From contig NZ_CAJQUM010000001.1 in the NCBI RefSeq assembly GCF_907163265.1, forward strand, positions 2,914,001 to 2,978,000: a stretch of DNA of 64,000 nt, written 5' to 3'. The stretch comes from Georgfuchsia toluolica (lineage in GTDB: Bacteria; Pseudomonadota; Gammaproteobacteria; Burkholderiales; Rhodocyclaceae). The notes beneath the pieces are model-generated. The model saw only the letters and a list, made by a program, of their open reading frames with translations, did not search any database and was not told the origin of the DNA. This document shows, piece after piece, positions 37,260-46,959 of the stretch. Positions within the stretch are counted from its first letter, which is position 1. Every line of letters begins with the position of its first letter. The translations under genes were made by a program, and so were the position numbers.

Positions 37260-37272
37260 TATCAATTACTTA
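37260..37272 (+). promoter_or_regulatory. IHF-type site upstream of the sigma-54 promoter
   Basis: TATCAATTACTTA matches the IHF consensus WATCAANNNNTTR exactly and lies about 30-45 bases upstream of the -24 element, in an AT-rich tract. DNA bending here would bring a distal activator into contact with sigma-54 polymerase. Confidence 0.6.
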
Positions 37273-37369
37273 TGTATAGTTTTGACGGCATGCAGCACCT
37301 TCGCCGACATTCCCTTGGCCAGCCGAGGAACATTTTTTGTATACACTAGTATCTTTTTAGTGCTGTGAT

Positions 37370-37413
37370 TTATTGTTAATCAAATAGATACGTAATCGTG
37401 ATGGGAATATTAT
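37370..37413 (+). promoter_or_regulatory. Candidate FNR-type promoter of nifJ
   Basis: TTATTGTTAATCAA (37370-37383) keeps one perfect FNR half-site (ATCAA) and a degenerate one. TATTAT (37408-37413) follows at about the spacing of a class II promoter. Anaerobic control of pyruvate:ferredoxin oxidoreductase would make sense, but the site is weak. Confidence 0.35.
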
Positions 37414-37607
37414 TTCTATACACAAGATTGGTGGCTGGGAATGAGCAAGAGAAGCAGGAGGTGCCAGAGAAGCTCATGGCCTTCCTTCTGCAATGAACCA
37501 TTTAATTATTTAACTGGGTCAATCGAGCCTGACTTGTTTCTACAATAAAATCCCTTTCCGTTTTTTTGAAATGGATCAGTCCTGAGGCTGATCTTGAGGA
37601 ATCCTTG

Positions 37608-40600
37608 ATGAGTAATTCTGCAATGACAATGCAAACGCTGGATGGAAGCCAGGCGGTAGCCTCGGTGGCGTACCGGCTGAGCGAAGTGATCGCCATCTAC
37701 CCGATCACGCCCTCATCGAACATGGGCGAGCACTCCGACGAATGGGCGGCGAAGGGGATGCACAATCTTTGGAATACTGTGCCGCAGGTTTCCGAAATGC
37801 AATCCGAGGGTGGCGCCGCCGGGGCGGTTCACGGCGCACTCCAGGCTGGTGCGCTGTCGACCACGTTCACCGCATCGCAGGGCCTGTTGCTGATGATCCC
37901 CAACATGTTCAAGATCGCCGGCGAACTCACGTCCTTCGTGATGCATGTCTCGGCGCGCACCCTTGCCACGCACGCCCTGTCCATTTTCGGTGACCATTCC
38001 GACGTCATGGCCTGCCGCTCGACCGGATTCGCCATGCTGGCCGCGGGTTCGGTTCAGGAGGCGCAGGATTTCGCCGCCATTGCCCACGCCGCCACGCTGA
38101 AGACGCGCATCCCCTTCCTTCATTTCTTCGACGGTTTCCGCACCTCGCACGAAGTGGCCAAGATCGCGGTGCTTTCCGACGATGACCTGCGTGCGCTGAT
38201 AGACGAAGAAATGATCGCCGCCCACCGCCGTCGCGCGTTATCGCCCGATCACCCCGTACTGCGGGGCACGGCGCAGAATCCTGACGTGTTCTTCCAGGCG
38301 CGCGAAGCCGGCAATAGCTACTATGACGTCTGTCCGGAAAAAGTGAAGGCGGAGATGGACCGCTTCGCCAAGGTCACCGGCCGCCAATATCGCCTCTACG
38401 ATTACGTCGGCCATCCGCAAGCCGAGCGCGTGATCATCATGATGGGCTCGGGCGCGGAAGCGGCGCATGAACTCGTCGACTGGATGGTGGCCCGCGGTGA
38501 AAAAGTGGGGCTGCTCAAGGTGCGCCTGTTCCGGCCCTTCGCCACGGCTGACTTCATCAAGGCGATTCCGCGCACGGCGCGGACCATCGCGGTACTGGAT
38601 CGCACCAAGGAGCCGGGCGCCTTCGGCGATCCGCTCTACCTCGATGTGGTCGCCGCCCTGCACGAAGCCGAGGAAGAAGGCGCATTGAAGATACACCCGC
38701 GCGTCATCGGCGGGCGCTATGGACTGTCGTCCAAGGAGTTCAACCCGGCCATGGTGCGCGCGGTGTATGAAGAATTGGCCAAGGACAAGCCACAGCGGCG
38801 CTTTACCGTGGGGATCGTCGATGACGTGACCGGCCTCTCCCTGCCGGTCGATTATTCCTTCGACATCGAACCGAAGGACGTCGTGCGCGCGGTGTTCTAC
38901 GGCCTGGGCGCCGACGGCACGGTCGGCGCGAACAAGAACTCGATCAAGATCATCGGCGAAGAGACCGACCAGTTCGCGCAGGGCTATTTTGTCTACGACT
39001 CGAAGAAATCCGGCGCCATCACCACTTCGCATCTGCGCTTCGGCCCGCGGCCGATCCAGTCGAGCTACCTGATCCGGCGTGCGAGCTTCGTTGCCGTGCA
39101 TCAGTGGAACTTCTTCGAGCGCTACGATGTGCTGGAGATCGCGGCTCCCGGCGGCACGCTGCTCATCAATTCATTGTTCCCCGCGGAAAAGCTGTGGGCT
39201 GAGTTGCCGCGTGAAGTCCAGCAGCAGATCATTGATCTGCAGTTGAAGGTCTACACCATCGACGCTTACGATGTGGCGCGTCGCGCCGGCATGGGCGGGC
39301 GCGTCAATACCGTGATGCAAACCTGCTTCTTTGCGCTGGCGGCGATCTTCCCGCGCGAGGAAGCGATCGACTACATCAAGCGCCAGATCAAGAAAACCTA
39401 CGCCGCCAAGGGCGAGGCGGTGGTGAACAAGAACTACGCCGTGGTCGACGATTCGCTGGCGCATCTGCACGAAGTCAAGGTGCCGGCCACGGCGGATTCC
39501 GCCATCGTCATGCCGCCGACCGTCTCGGCCAAGGCGCCGGACTTCGTTCAGCGGGTCACGGCGGTGATGCTCTCAGGCAAGGGCGACGGACTTCCGGTAA
39601 GTGCGTTTCCGGTCGATGGCACCTGGCCCACGGCCACGACGCGCTGGGAGAAGCGCAATCTGGCGCTGGAAATTCCCCAGTGGCATCCGGCCATCTGCAT
39701 CCAGTGCAACAAATGCGCGATGGTCTGTCCGCATGCGGCCATTCGCGCCAAGGTCTACCCGCCGTCAGCGCTGGCGGGTGCGCCAGCCACCTTCCAGTCG
39801 ATCGATTTCAAGGGCAAACCTTTCCAGGGCCAAAAATACACCTTGCAGGTGGCCCCCGAAGACTGCACCGGCTGCAGGCTTTGCGTCGAAGTCTGCCCGG
39901 CCAAGGACAAGCAGAACCCGCGGCAAAAGGCCATCGGCATGGTCCCGCAACTGCCGTTGCGCGTCCCGGAGCGCGACAACTATGAATTCTTTCTCGCGCT
40001 GCCCGAAGCAGACCGCAACCTGGTGCCGCTCAATATGAAGGGGACGCAGTTCTTCGAGCCGCTGTTCGAGTATTCGGGTGCCTGTTCCGGCTGCGGCGAA
40101 ACGCCTTATGTGAAACTCCTGACGCAGCTCTTTGGCGATCGGGCGCTGATCGCCAATGCCACCGGTTGTTCGTCGATCTATGGCGGCAACCTGCCGACGA
40201 CGCCGTACACGGTCAACCGCGAGGGGCGCGGACCGGCGTGGAGCAATTCCCTGTTCGAGGACAATGCCGAATTTGGTTTCGGCTACCGGCTTGCCGTCGA
40301 TCAGCAAACCAAGCAGGCGCAGGAACTGCTGCAAGTCCTGGCGGGCGAGGTGGGTGATCGCCTGGTCGGGGAATTGCTGGCAGTCCAGCCGCAGGACGAA
40401 GCCGGGATCGCCGCCCAGCGCGTTCGCGTGCTGGCGTTGCGCGAGCAGCTCAAGGGCATTCCCCGGCCCGAAGCGCGCCGGCTGGAACTCATCGCCGACT
40501 ATCTGGTGAAGAAGAGCGTCTGGATCGTCGGCGGCGACGGCTGGGCCTATGACATCGGTTATGGCGGCCTGGATCATGTGCTCGCGTCCGGGCGCGACGT

Positions 40601-41180
40601 CAATATCCTGGTCATGGATACCGAGGTCTATTCCAATACCGGCGGTCAGGCCTCCAAGGCCACGCCCACCGGCGCGGCGGCCAAGTTCGCGGCGGCGGGC
40701 AAATCGATGGCCAAGAAAGACCTCGGTCTGCTGGCCATGTCCTATGGCAGCGTGTATGTCGCCCAGATCGCCTTTGGCGCCAACGACGCCCAGGTGGTAA
40801 AAGCCTTTGCCGAGGCGGAAGCCTATCCGGGCCCGTCCTTGATCATCGCTTTCTCGCACTGCATTGCCCATGGTTATGACCTGGCCCAGGGCGCGGCGCA
40901 GCAGAAACTGGCGGTCGATACCGGCTACTGGCCGCTGTATCGCTATGACCCGCGCCGGAATGCCCCCGGCGAGAGCCCGCTGCGCGTCGATTCCCCCGCG
41001 CCCAGTGGCAAGGTGACCGACTACACCCGCAACGAGACCCGTTTCCGCATGGTGGAGCAGCAAAATCCGGAACGTTTCAAGGATCTGATGCAGTTGCTCC
41101 AGAACAAGTCCGAAGAACGGCTGGCGCTCTATGCCCATATGGCTCTCCCAGTTCAACCCATCATCAACAAGGACGAATGA
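37608..41180 (+). CDS. nifJ: Pyruvate:ferredoxin (flavodoxin) oxidoreductase
   Basis: This is a single-chain enzyme of 1190 residues that oxidises pyruvate to acetyl-CoA, reducing ferredoxin or flavodoxin. The alpha-like domain starts with YPITPSSNMGEH. The double 4Fe-4S ferredoxin domain has CIQCNKCAMVCPHAAI and CTGCRLCVEVCPAKD. The TPP domain has SGCGETPYVKLL and GDGWAYDIGYGGLDH. GAGGA precedes the ATG at 37608; the longer start at 37566 is rejected. Its presence suggests an anaerobic or oxygen-limited life style. Confidence 0.97.
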   Translation: MSNSAMTMQTLDGSQAVASVAYRLSEVIAIYPITPSSNMGEHSDEWAAKGMHNLWNTVPQVSEMQSEGGAAGAVHGALQAGALSTTFTASQGLLLMIPNMFKIAGELTSFVMHVSARTLATHALSIFGDHSDVMACRSTGFAMLAAGSVQEAQDFAAIAHAATLKTRIPFLHFFDGFRTSHEVAKIAVLSDDDLRALIDEEMIAAHRRRALSPDHPVLRGTAQNPDVFFQAREAGNSYYDVCPEKVKAEMDRFAKVTGRQYRLYDYVGHPQAERVIIMMGSGAEAAHELVDWMVARGEKVGLLKVRLFRPFATADFIKAIPRTARTIAVLDRTKEPGAFGDPLYLDVVAALHEAEEEGALKIHPRVIGGRYGLSSKEFNPAMVRAVYEELAKDKPQRRFTVGIVDDVTGLSLPVDYSFDIEPKDVVRAVFYGLGADGTVGANKNSIKIIGEETDQFAQGYFVYDSKKSGAITTSHLRFGPRPIQSSYLIRRASFVAVHQWNFFERYDVLEIAAPGGTLLINSLFPAEKLWAELPREVQQQIIDLQLKVYTIDAYDVARRAGMGGRVNTVMQTCFFALAAIFPREEAIDYIKRQIKKTYAAKGEAVVNKNYAVVDDSLAHLHEVKVPATADSAIVMPPTVSAKAPDFVQRVTAVMLSGKGDGLPVSAFPVDGTWPTATTRWEKRNLALEIPQWHPAICIQCNKCAMVCPHAAIRAKVYPPSALAGAPATFQSIDFKGKPFQGQKYTLQVAPEDCTGCRLCVEVCPAKDKQNPRQKAIGMVPQLPLRVPERDNYEFFLALPEADRNLVPLNMKGTQFFEPLFEYSGACSGCGETPYVKLLTQLFGDRALIANATGCSSIYGGNLPTTPYTVNREGRGPAWSNSLFEDNAEFGFGYRLAVDQQTKQAQELLQVLAGEVGDRLVGELLAVQPQDEAGIAAQRVRVLALREQLKGIPRPEARRLELIADYLVKKSVWIVGGDGWAYDIGYGGLDHVLASGRDVNILVMDTEVYSNTGGQASKATPTGAAAKFAAAGKSMAKKDLGLLAMSYGSVYVAQIAFGANDAQVVKAFAEAEAYPGPSLIIAFSHCIAHGYDLAQGAAQQKLAVDTGYWPLYRYDPRRNAPGESPLRVDSPAPSGKVTDYTRNETRFRMVEQQNPERFKDLMQLLQNKSEERLALYAHMALPVQPIINKDE

Positions 41181-41184
41181 CATC

Positions 41185-42207
41185 ATGGCCAAGCCGCTAA
41201 CTACAACGACTCCGACCGATCTCTCAACCTGCTATCTCGGACTGAAGCTCCCGCATCCATTCATAGTGGGGGCCTCGCCAATGGTGGGCAACCTGGATAC
41301 GGTGCGGCGCCTGGAAGACGCTGGCGCCGCCGCCTTCGTGATGGAATCGCTATTCGAGGAACAGATCGTGATGGAGCAGGGGCGCACGCTCCTTGACATT
41401 CAGTCGCACGTCGATGAATTTTCCGAGGCAAGCTCATTTTTCCCTGAACCCGCGGAGTTCCGGCTCGGACCGCAAACCTATCTGGATCAGATCCGCCACA
41501 TCAAGGCGGCGGTGCAAGTGCCGGTGATTGCCTCGCTCAACGGCATCAGCGCGAGCGGCTGGCTGGAATACGCAAAGCTCATCGAGCAGGCTGGCGCCGA
41601 TGCGCTGGAGCTCAACGTCTATTACGTGGCCACGGACCCCGATGAAAGTGGTGTGGCGGTCGAGCGCCGCACCATCGACATCGTTCGCACAGTGAAACGC
41701 GCAATCCGGATACCGGTCGCCGTCAAGCTGTCTCCGTTCTTCTCATCCCTGGCGCATTTCGCGGCTGGACTGGAGTCTGCCGGCGCTGACGGGCTGGTGC
41801 TTTTCAACCGCTTTTACCAGCCGGACATCGACCTCGAGGAGTTGGAAGTGCGCAACGAACTGCACCTCTCGGACTCGTCTGAACTGCTGCTGCGCGTGCG
41901 CTGGCTGGCGATTCTGTCGGCGCAGCGCAAGCTGGATATTGCTGTTTCCGGTGGCGTGCATACCGCGACCGACGCCGTCAAGGCAGTTATGGCCGGTGCC
42001 CGGTCGGTGCAGGTCGTTTCGGCGATTCTGAAGAACGGGCCACAACATCTTGCCACGCTGCGCAGCGAACTGTCACGCATCGTCGAGGAACTCGGTTATG
42101 CCTCGCTTTCCGAGATGCACGGTTGCATGAATCTGGCGCGCTGCCCGGATCCGGCGGCATTCGAGCGCGGGAATTACATGCGTATCCTGCAAAGCTGGCG
42201 GCCTTAA
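41185..42207 (+). CDS. Dihydroorotate dehydrogenase-like flavoprotein
   Basis: This 340-residue protein of the DHOD-like TIM-barrel family has LPHPFIVGASPMVGN near the start, PVIASLNGISASGWLEYAKL, ADALELNVYY, VAVKLSPFFSS and DIAVSGGVHTATDAVKAVMAGA. It follows nifJ by four bases and is probably cotranscribed; such pairing with nifJ is found in several anaerobes. It is probably not the housekeeping PyrD. The substrate is unknown. Confidence 0.85.
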   Translation: MAKPLTTTTPTDLSTCYLGLKLPHPFIVGASPMVGNLDTVRRLEDAGAAAFVMESLFEEQIVMEQGRTLLDIQSHVDEFSEASSFFPEPAEFRLGPQTYLDQIRHIKAAVQVPVIASLNGISASGWLEYAKLIEQAGADALELNVYYVATDPDESGVAVERRTIDIVRTVKRAIRIPVAVKLSPFFSSLAHFAAGLESAGADGLVLFNRFYQPDIDLEELEVRNELHLSDSSELLLRVRWLAILSAQRKLDIAVSGGVHTATDAVKAVMAGARSVQVVSAILKNGPQHLATLRSELSRIVEELGYASLSEMHGCMNLARCPDPAAFERGNYMRILQSWRP

Positions 42208-42251
42208 GATCAAACCTTAACCACGGCCGAAAACAAACTTGCGCTGAGTTG

Positions 42252-42281
42252 CGATGAAGGCGGGTATTCCCGCTTTCATCG
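42252..42281. terminator. Hairpin after the nifJ operon
   Basis: CGATGAAGGCGGG-TATT-CCCGCTTTCATCG is a 13-base stem with one wobble and a four-base loop, 45 bases after the operon end. There is no T-run, so it may be a weak or factor-dependent terminator or an mRNA-protecting hairpin. Confidence 0.55.
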
Positions 42282-42320
42282 AGGTGGCGGTTACTGCCGC
42301 GGCCGTGTATCTTGCGGTCC

Positions 42321-42464
42321 ATGAACACCTCGGTCCGCATCCCCGGCATCGATCCCGGCCTGCGCATTACAGGCTTTAGTTTCGGCCGCTCGCCATGCTC
42401 GCTTAACCGGCTGCGCTGGTTGGCTTTCTCTGAAAACCCTGGGCTTGTGGCAAATCCATCCTGA
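42321..42464 (+). pseudogene. RuvC N-terminal fragment just before ruvC
   Basis: ATG at 42321 opens a 47-codon frame whose first 19 residues, [19 protein letters not shown], repeat the start of RuvC ([19 protein letters not shown]). Its codons differ at most synonymous positions (GC-rich: GAT CCC GGC CTG CGC). After residue 19 similarity ends and the frame runs to TGA at 42462-42464, which shares its A with the ruvC ATG. It looks like the remains of a former ruvC start that was displaced by a different 5' end. Confidence 0.7.
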
Positions 42465-42997
42465 TGAGCGAATCAATACGCATATTGGGGATTGACCCAG
42501 GGCTCAGGATTACGGGTTTTGGAGTAATCGACAAGACCGGCAATCACTTGAAATATGTGAGCGGCGGTTGCATCCGCACCAATGGCCAATTGTCGCTGCC
42601 GCAACGGCTTGCCACCATTCTCGAAGGCATTGCCGAGGTGATCGCCGAACATCGGCCGCAGCAGTCGGCGGTGGAAAAGATCTTCGTCAACGTCAATCCG
42701 CAATCGACGCTGTTGCTTGGCCAGGCGCGCGGCGCGGCGATCAGCGCGCTGGTTAGCGCGGGCTTGCCGGTGGCCGAATACACGGCGCTGCAAGTCAAGC
42801 AGGCGGTGGTGGGCAAGGGCAAGGCCGCCAAGGAACAGGTACAGCACATGGTGGTGCGTCTGCTCTCACTGCCTGGTTCGCCCAGTACCGATGCTGCTGA
42901 TGCATTGGCCTGCGCGATTTGCCATGCGCACGGCGGGCAGGGCTTGGGCGCGTTGACGACGACGGGTTTTCGGATGCGCAACGGACGGCTGGTGTGA
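42464..42997 (+). CDS. ruvC: Holliday junction resolvase RuvC
   Basis: RuvC is the endonuclease that cuts Holliday junctions with RuvAB. The acidic site starts at [36 protein letters not shown] holds the second acidic residue and [12 protein letters not shown] the last. Length of 177 residues is normal. The first 20-30 codons use AT-richer synonyms than the rest, unlike ruvA and ruvB. The preceding fragment duplicates the N-terminus. Confidence 0.96.
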   Translation: MSESIRILGIDPGLRITGFGVIDKTGNHLKYVSGGCIRTNGQLSLPQRLATILEGIAEVIAEHRPQQSAVEKIFVNVNPQSTLLLGQARGAAISALVSAGLPVAEYTALQVKQAVVGKGKAAKEQVQHMVVRLLSLPGSPSTDAADALACAICHAHGGQGLGALTTTGFRMRNGRLV

Positions 42998-43045
42998 CGT
43001 CACACCAATTGCGAGTCCTCCGCGCAATGAAAGGAAGGTAGCTGA

Positions 43046-43621
43046 ATGATCGGACGTCTGACCGGAATCCTGCTGGAGAAAAACCCGCCGCACGTCACGC
43101 TCGACGTGCATGGCGTTGGCTACGAAGTCGATGTGCCGATGAGCACCTTCTACAACCTGCCCGGCGTCGGTGAGCGTGTCGCGGTGTTCACGCATATGGT
43201 GGTACGCGAAGATGGCCAGTTTCTCTATGGCTTTCTTACCGACGACGAGCGCGCCACCTTCCGCCAGTTGCTGAAAATTTCCGGCATCGGTGCGCGCACG
43301 GCGCTGGCCGTATTGTCCGGCCTCTCGGCCAGCGATCTTGCCCAGGCCGTGGCTTTACAGGAAGTTGGCCGGTTAGTGAAAATTCCTGGCATCGGCAAGA
43401 AAACGGCCGAACGATTGCTGCTTGAACTGCGCGATAAGCTGCCCAAAGGCAGTGCCGTGAACACGCCGGATGCTGTGCCGGACGCGGGCAGCGATATCAT
43501 CAACGCTTTGCTGGCACTGGGATACAGCGAACGCGAGGCGCTGCTGGCGATGAAACAATTGCCGCAAGGGGCGAGCGTGTCCGATGGCATCCGTCAGGCG
43601 CTGAAACTGCTCTCGAAGTAA
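43046..43621 (+). CDS. ruvA: Holliday junction branch migration protein RuvA
   Basis: RuvA binds the Holliday junction as a tetramer and loads RuvB. The OB fold begins [31 protein letters not shown]. Two helix-hairpin-helix motifs follow ([16 protein letters not shown] and [19 protein letters not shown]), then a flexible linker and the RuvB-binding domain [19 protein letters not shown]. Length of 191 residues is normal. GAAGG stands before the ATG. Confidence 0.97.
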   Translation: MIGRLTGILLEKNPPHVTLDVHGVGYEVDVPMSTFYNLPGVGERVAVFTHMVVREDGQFLYGFLTDDERATFRQLLKISGIGARTALAVLSGLSASDLAQAVALQEVGRLVKIPGIGKKTAERLLLELRDKLPKGSAVNTPDAVPDAGSDIINALLALGYSEREALLAMKQLPQGASVSDGIRQALKLLSK

Positions 43622-43630
43622 ACTCCAGTC

Positions 43631-44680
<1,050 letters not shown>

Positions 44681-44727
44681 TCAGTCGCAGTCCGCACCAA
44701 CAGCCTGTTTTTTTTGAGAGCACAAAA

Positions 44728-44753
44728 AAACGGCCGCCCGAAGGCGGCCGTTT
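44728..44753. terminator. Terminator between ruvB and the porin gene
   Basis: AAACGGCCGCC and GGCGGCCGTTT form an 11-base stem around CGAA. On the minus strand a run of T follows, so it is a strong terminator for the porin; on the plus strand it may also end ruvCAB. Confidence 0.88.
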
Positions 44754-44780
44754 AAATTTCCAAATCGGGGTTAGCCGATA

Positions 44781-45953
44781 TTAGAAGGAGTGGCGAACGC
44801 CAACCGCGAAAGCTGAAACATCAGCGCCCGGACCGAAACCGGCGGTATTGGTTCCAGCAAATACGGAAGCTGCGGAATTAGTGGCCCCTACAGCGCCAGT
44901 TGAGAAGTTGTAAGCAGCAAAGTCGTCATTGCTGATGCGCGAGTACAAAGCCTTGATCATCGTGCGCTTCGACAGATTTTGCAGATAGCCGACAGTAATC
45001 AGCTTCGCGCCAGTATCAGATATGGTGCCACCTGAATCCAAATCCTTGGCTACGGTGTAGTCGGCGATCAGACCACCGCTCGGGGTAACCATGTACTTGC
45101 CCTGCAGGCTGTAAGAATTCTGCTTCACATCACCGCCACCACCGACGGGATCAAATTCTTGCCTGTCCCACTGGAAGGTCACTTTGTGGCCACCGTCAAA
45201 AGTGTAACCCAGACCAAGGCGGTGGTTCTTGACAAGATCAACGTTGCCAGCGATGTTGTCACCAGTGTCAAGTCTGCCATAGACATAACCCAGATCCCAT
45301 CCGCCGTTTACGTAGTTGGCCCCAATTTCCCATGTCTTGGTGCCATTCTGCGTGCCAGCACCCGTGCCGTCTTCGAGTTGCTTGTTCTCGCCAAACGAGT
45401 AGTCAACCATGAAGTCTAGACCATTGTAATTCCGGGTCATGTAAGCCACGGTGTTGGCAAAGCGCGTATCAAACGTGCCGGTATTGCCGGTATTGCCTCC
45501 ATTCAACGGATTGCCCAGCAAAGAAACGGCAGTGCCGACACCAGCGTTGCCCGGCAGCATTTCCATGCGGTTACCGAGAGCGCGGGTAGCACCTGTCAGA
45601 TTGCCCGCAAGAATGGTGCCGAAATCTTGGCTGGACAGGCCGACAAAGGTATCGCGGCCAGAGCCATTGTAAATACCGGTATCAGCGCTGAAGCCCGTTT
45701 CGAACTGGAACAATGCATTCAAACCATTGCCCAGATTTTCTGTACCTTTGATGCCAACATAGGACGAATTGGAAGTGACACGGCCGGTGTTGCCGTAATC
45801 CGCATCGGACAGGGTCGTCAGAGGTCCTGCGTTAGAGGTCTTGACTGATTCAAGGGTCACATCAGCAACGCCGTAGAGCGTGACATTGGTTTGGGCAAAC
45901 ACGGCGGTGCTGGCAAGACCAGCGATGGCAAGAGCGATCAGTTTCTTTTGCAT
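44781..45953 (-). CDS. Betaproteobacterial trimeric porin (Porin_4 type)
   Basis: This is a general diffusion porin of 390 residues with signal peptide MQKKLIALAIAGLASTAVFA. The mature start QTNVTLYGVADV and SNSSYVGIKGTENLGNGLNALFQFE are typical, and the chain ends VGVRHSF with terminal F. AGGAG lies six bases before the ATG. Long hydrophilic segments rich in N, G and T correspond to external loops. Such porins are highly expressed and variable in loop sequence. Confidence 0.95.
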   Translation of the reverse strand: MQKKLIALAIAGLASTAVFAQTNVTLYGVADVTLESVKTSNAGPLTTLSDADYGNTGRVTSNSSYVGIKGTENLGNGLNALFQFETGFSADTGIYNGSGRDTFVGLSSQDFGTILAGNLTGATRALGNRMEMLPGNAGVGTAVSLLGNPLNGGNTGNTGTFDTRFANTVAYMTRNYNGLDFMVDYSFGENKQLEDGTGAGTQNGTKTWEIGANYVNGGWDLGYVYGRLDTGDNIAGNVDLVKNHRLGLGYTFDGGHKVTFQWDRQEFDPVGGGGDVKQNSYSLQGKYMVTPSGGLIADYTVAKDLDSGGTISDTGAKLITVGYLQNLSKRTMIKALYSRISNDDFAAYNFSTGAVGATNSAASVFAGTNTAGFGPGADVSAFAVGVRHSF

Positions 45954-46191
45954 GTATTTCTCCTGTAGAGTGAAAACATTTGTTTCACGAGAACGGTCTT
46001 TTAAATAAAATCCCTTTACCGAACCCGGACTTCAAACAGTCGGCGGTTATTATGCCCATGCAGGCTGCGGAAGCCAACTCTTAACAGGGTTTTGCTCAGG
46101 TGAAGTGTCGTGTTTGTGCAACACGATAATTACCTTGAAATAGTTGCTTAATCTTATTGAAACAATTGGCAATAATTTTTTACAAAAAAAG
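45954..46191. other. Region upstream of the porin gene
   Basis: The AT-rich region upstream of the porin holds its promoter, not precisely located. The inverted repeat TCGTGT-TTGTGCA-ACACGA (46108-46126), about 150 bases upstream of the start codon, is a possible operator. No gene is seen. Confidence 0.4.
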
Positions 46192-46220
46192 AAAAAATGG
46201 CCACCGCGGTGGCCATTTTT
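46192..46220. terminator. Bidirectional terminator after the peroxiredoxin gene
   Basis: AAAAATGGCCACC and GGTGGCCATTTTT form a perfect stem with A- and T-runs on either side, about 30 bases after the peroxiredoxin stop on the minus strand. Confidence 0.9.
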
Positions 46221-46251
46221 CACAAACTAAAATGATGAAGGAATGTTATTG

Positions 46252-46848
46252 CTAGAGCGCCTTGGCGTTTTCGGCCAGGTACTTGGCGACGCCTTCCGGA
46301 CTCGCCGTCATGCCTTTCTTGCCTTTCTGCCAACCGGCGGGGCAGACCTCGCCATGCTCCTCGGTGAATTGCAGAGCATCAACCATGCGCAGCATTTCGT
46401 CGACGTTGCGGCCGAGCGGCAGGTCATTTACGACCTGATGGCGCACGGTGCCGGTCTTGTCGATCAGGAAAGAACCGCGGTAAGCCATGCCACCGGGCGA
46501 TTCGACATCGTAGGCCTGGGCGATGGTGTGGTTGAGATCGGCGACCATTGGATAGCCGACCTGACCGATGCCGCCATTGTTGATGGGTGTGTTCTTCCAG
46601 GCGAGGTGGGTGAAATGCGAATCGATGGAGCAGCTCAATACTTCGACGCCGCGCGCCTTGAATTCGTCCAGGCGGTGATCGAAGGCGATGAGCTCGGACG
46701 GACAGACGAAGGTGAAGTCGAGCGGGTAGAAGAACAGCACGACGTATTTGCCCTTGAGGCTGGAAAGCTTGAGATCCTTGATTTCGTTGTTGCCGTAAAC
46801 CGCTTTAGCGGTGAAATCGGGGGCGGGTTTACCGACGAGAACAGCCAT
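46252..46848 (-). CDS. Typical 2-Cys peroxiredoxin (AhpC/Prx1 type)
   Basis: This cytosolic peroxidase reduces hydrogen peroxide and organic peroxides. The peroxidatic cysteine is in DFTFVCPSELIAF, the resolving cysteine in HGEVCPAGWQKG, and the Prx1 tail continues to a YLAENAKAL end. AGGAG lies seven bases before the ATG at 46848, which sets the start at MAVLVGKPAPDF. The length of 198 residues is normal. It depends on a thioredoxin or AhpF-type reductase not present here. Confidence 0.95.
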   Translation of the reverse strand: MAVLVGKPAPDFTAKAVYGNNEIKDLKLSSLKGKYVVLFFYPLDFTFVCPSELIAFDHRLDEFKARGVEVLSCSIDSHFTHLAWKNTPINNGGIGQVGYPMVADLNHTIAQAYDVESPGGMAYRGSFLIDKTGTVRHQVVNDLPLGRNVDEMLRMVDALQFTEEHGEVCPAGWQKGKKGMTASPEGVAKYLAENAKAL

Positions 46849-46959
46849 GGCTAGACTCCTTAAGTAGAAAAATTGCGGATTGAAAGACAGCAAGTCAATT
46901 CTGCTGTTTGATTACTGCAATCGTCAATCGAACCCGGCTATCGGGTCGATAGCCGCATG

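Larger units (their letters stand above)
37176..37607. other. Divergent AT-rich control region between the receiver operon and nifJ
   Basis: There is no gene in this 430-base AT-rich stretch. It carries the sigma-54 promoter and IHF site for the minus-strand operon and a candidate FNR-type promoter toward nifJ. It also contains the perfect palindrome AATAATTTGAAATTATT (37235-37251). A 36-codon frame at 37441-37551 was seen but lacks support. Confidence 0.6.

Noticed and set aside
37431-37447. Second sigma-54-like site toward nifJ (TGGCTGGGAATGAGCA)
   Set aside because: Spacing fits but the -12 half is GAGC rather than TTGC; not enough to call.
37441-37551. 36-codon frame upstream of nifJ
   Set aside because: No spaced ribosome site and no plausible peptide features.
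39765-41192. 475-codon minus-strand frame opposite nifJ
   Set aside because: Shadow of the conserved TPP and ferredoxin domains; no homology recognised.
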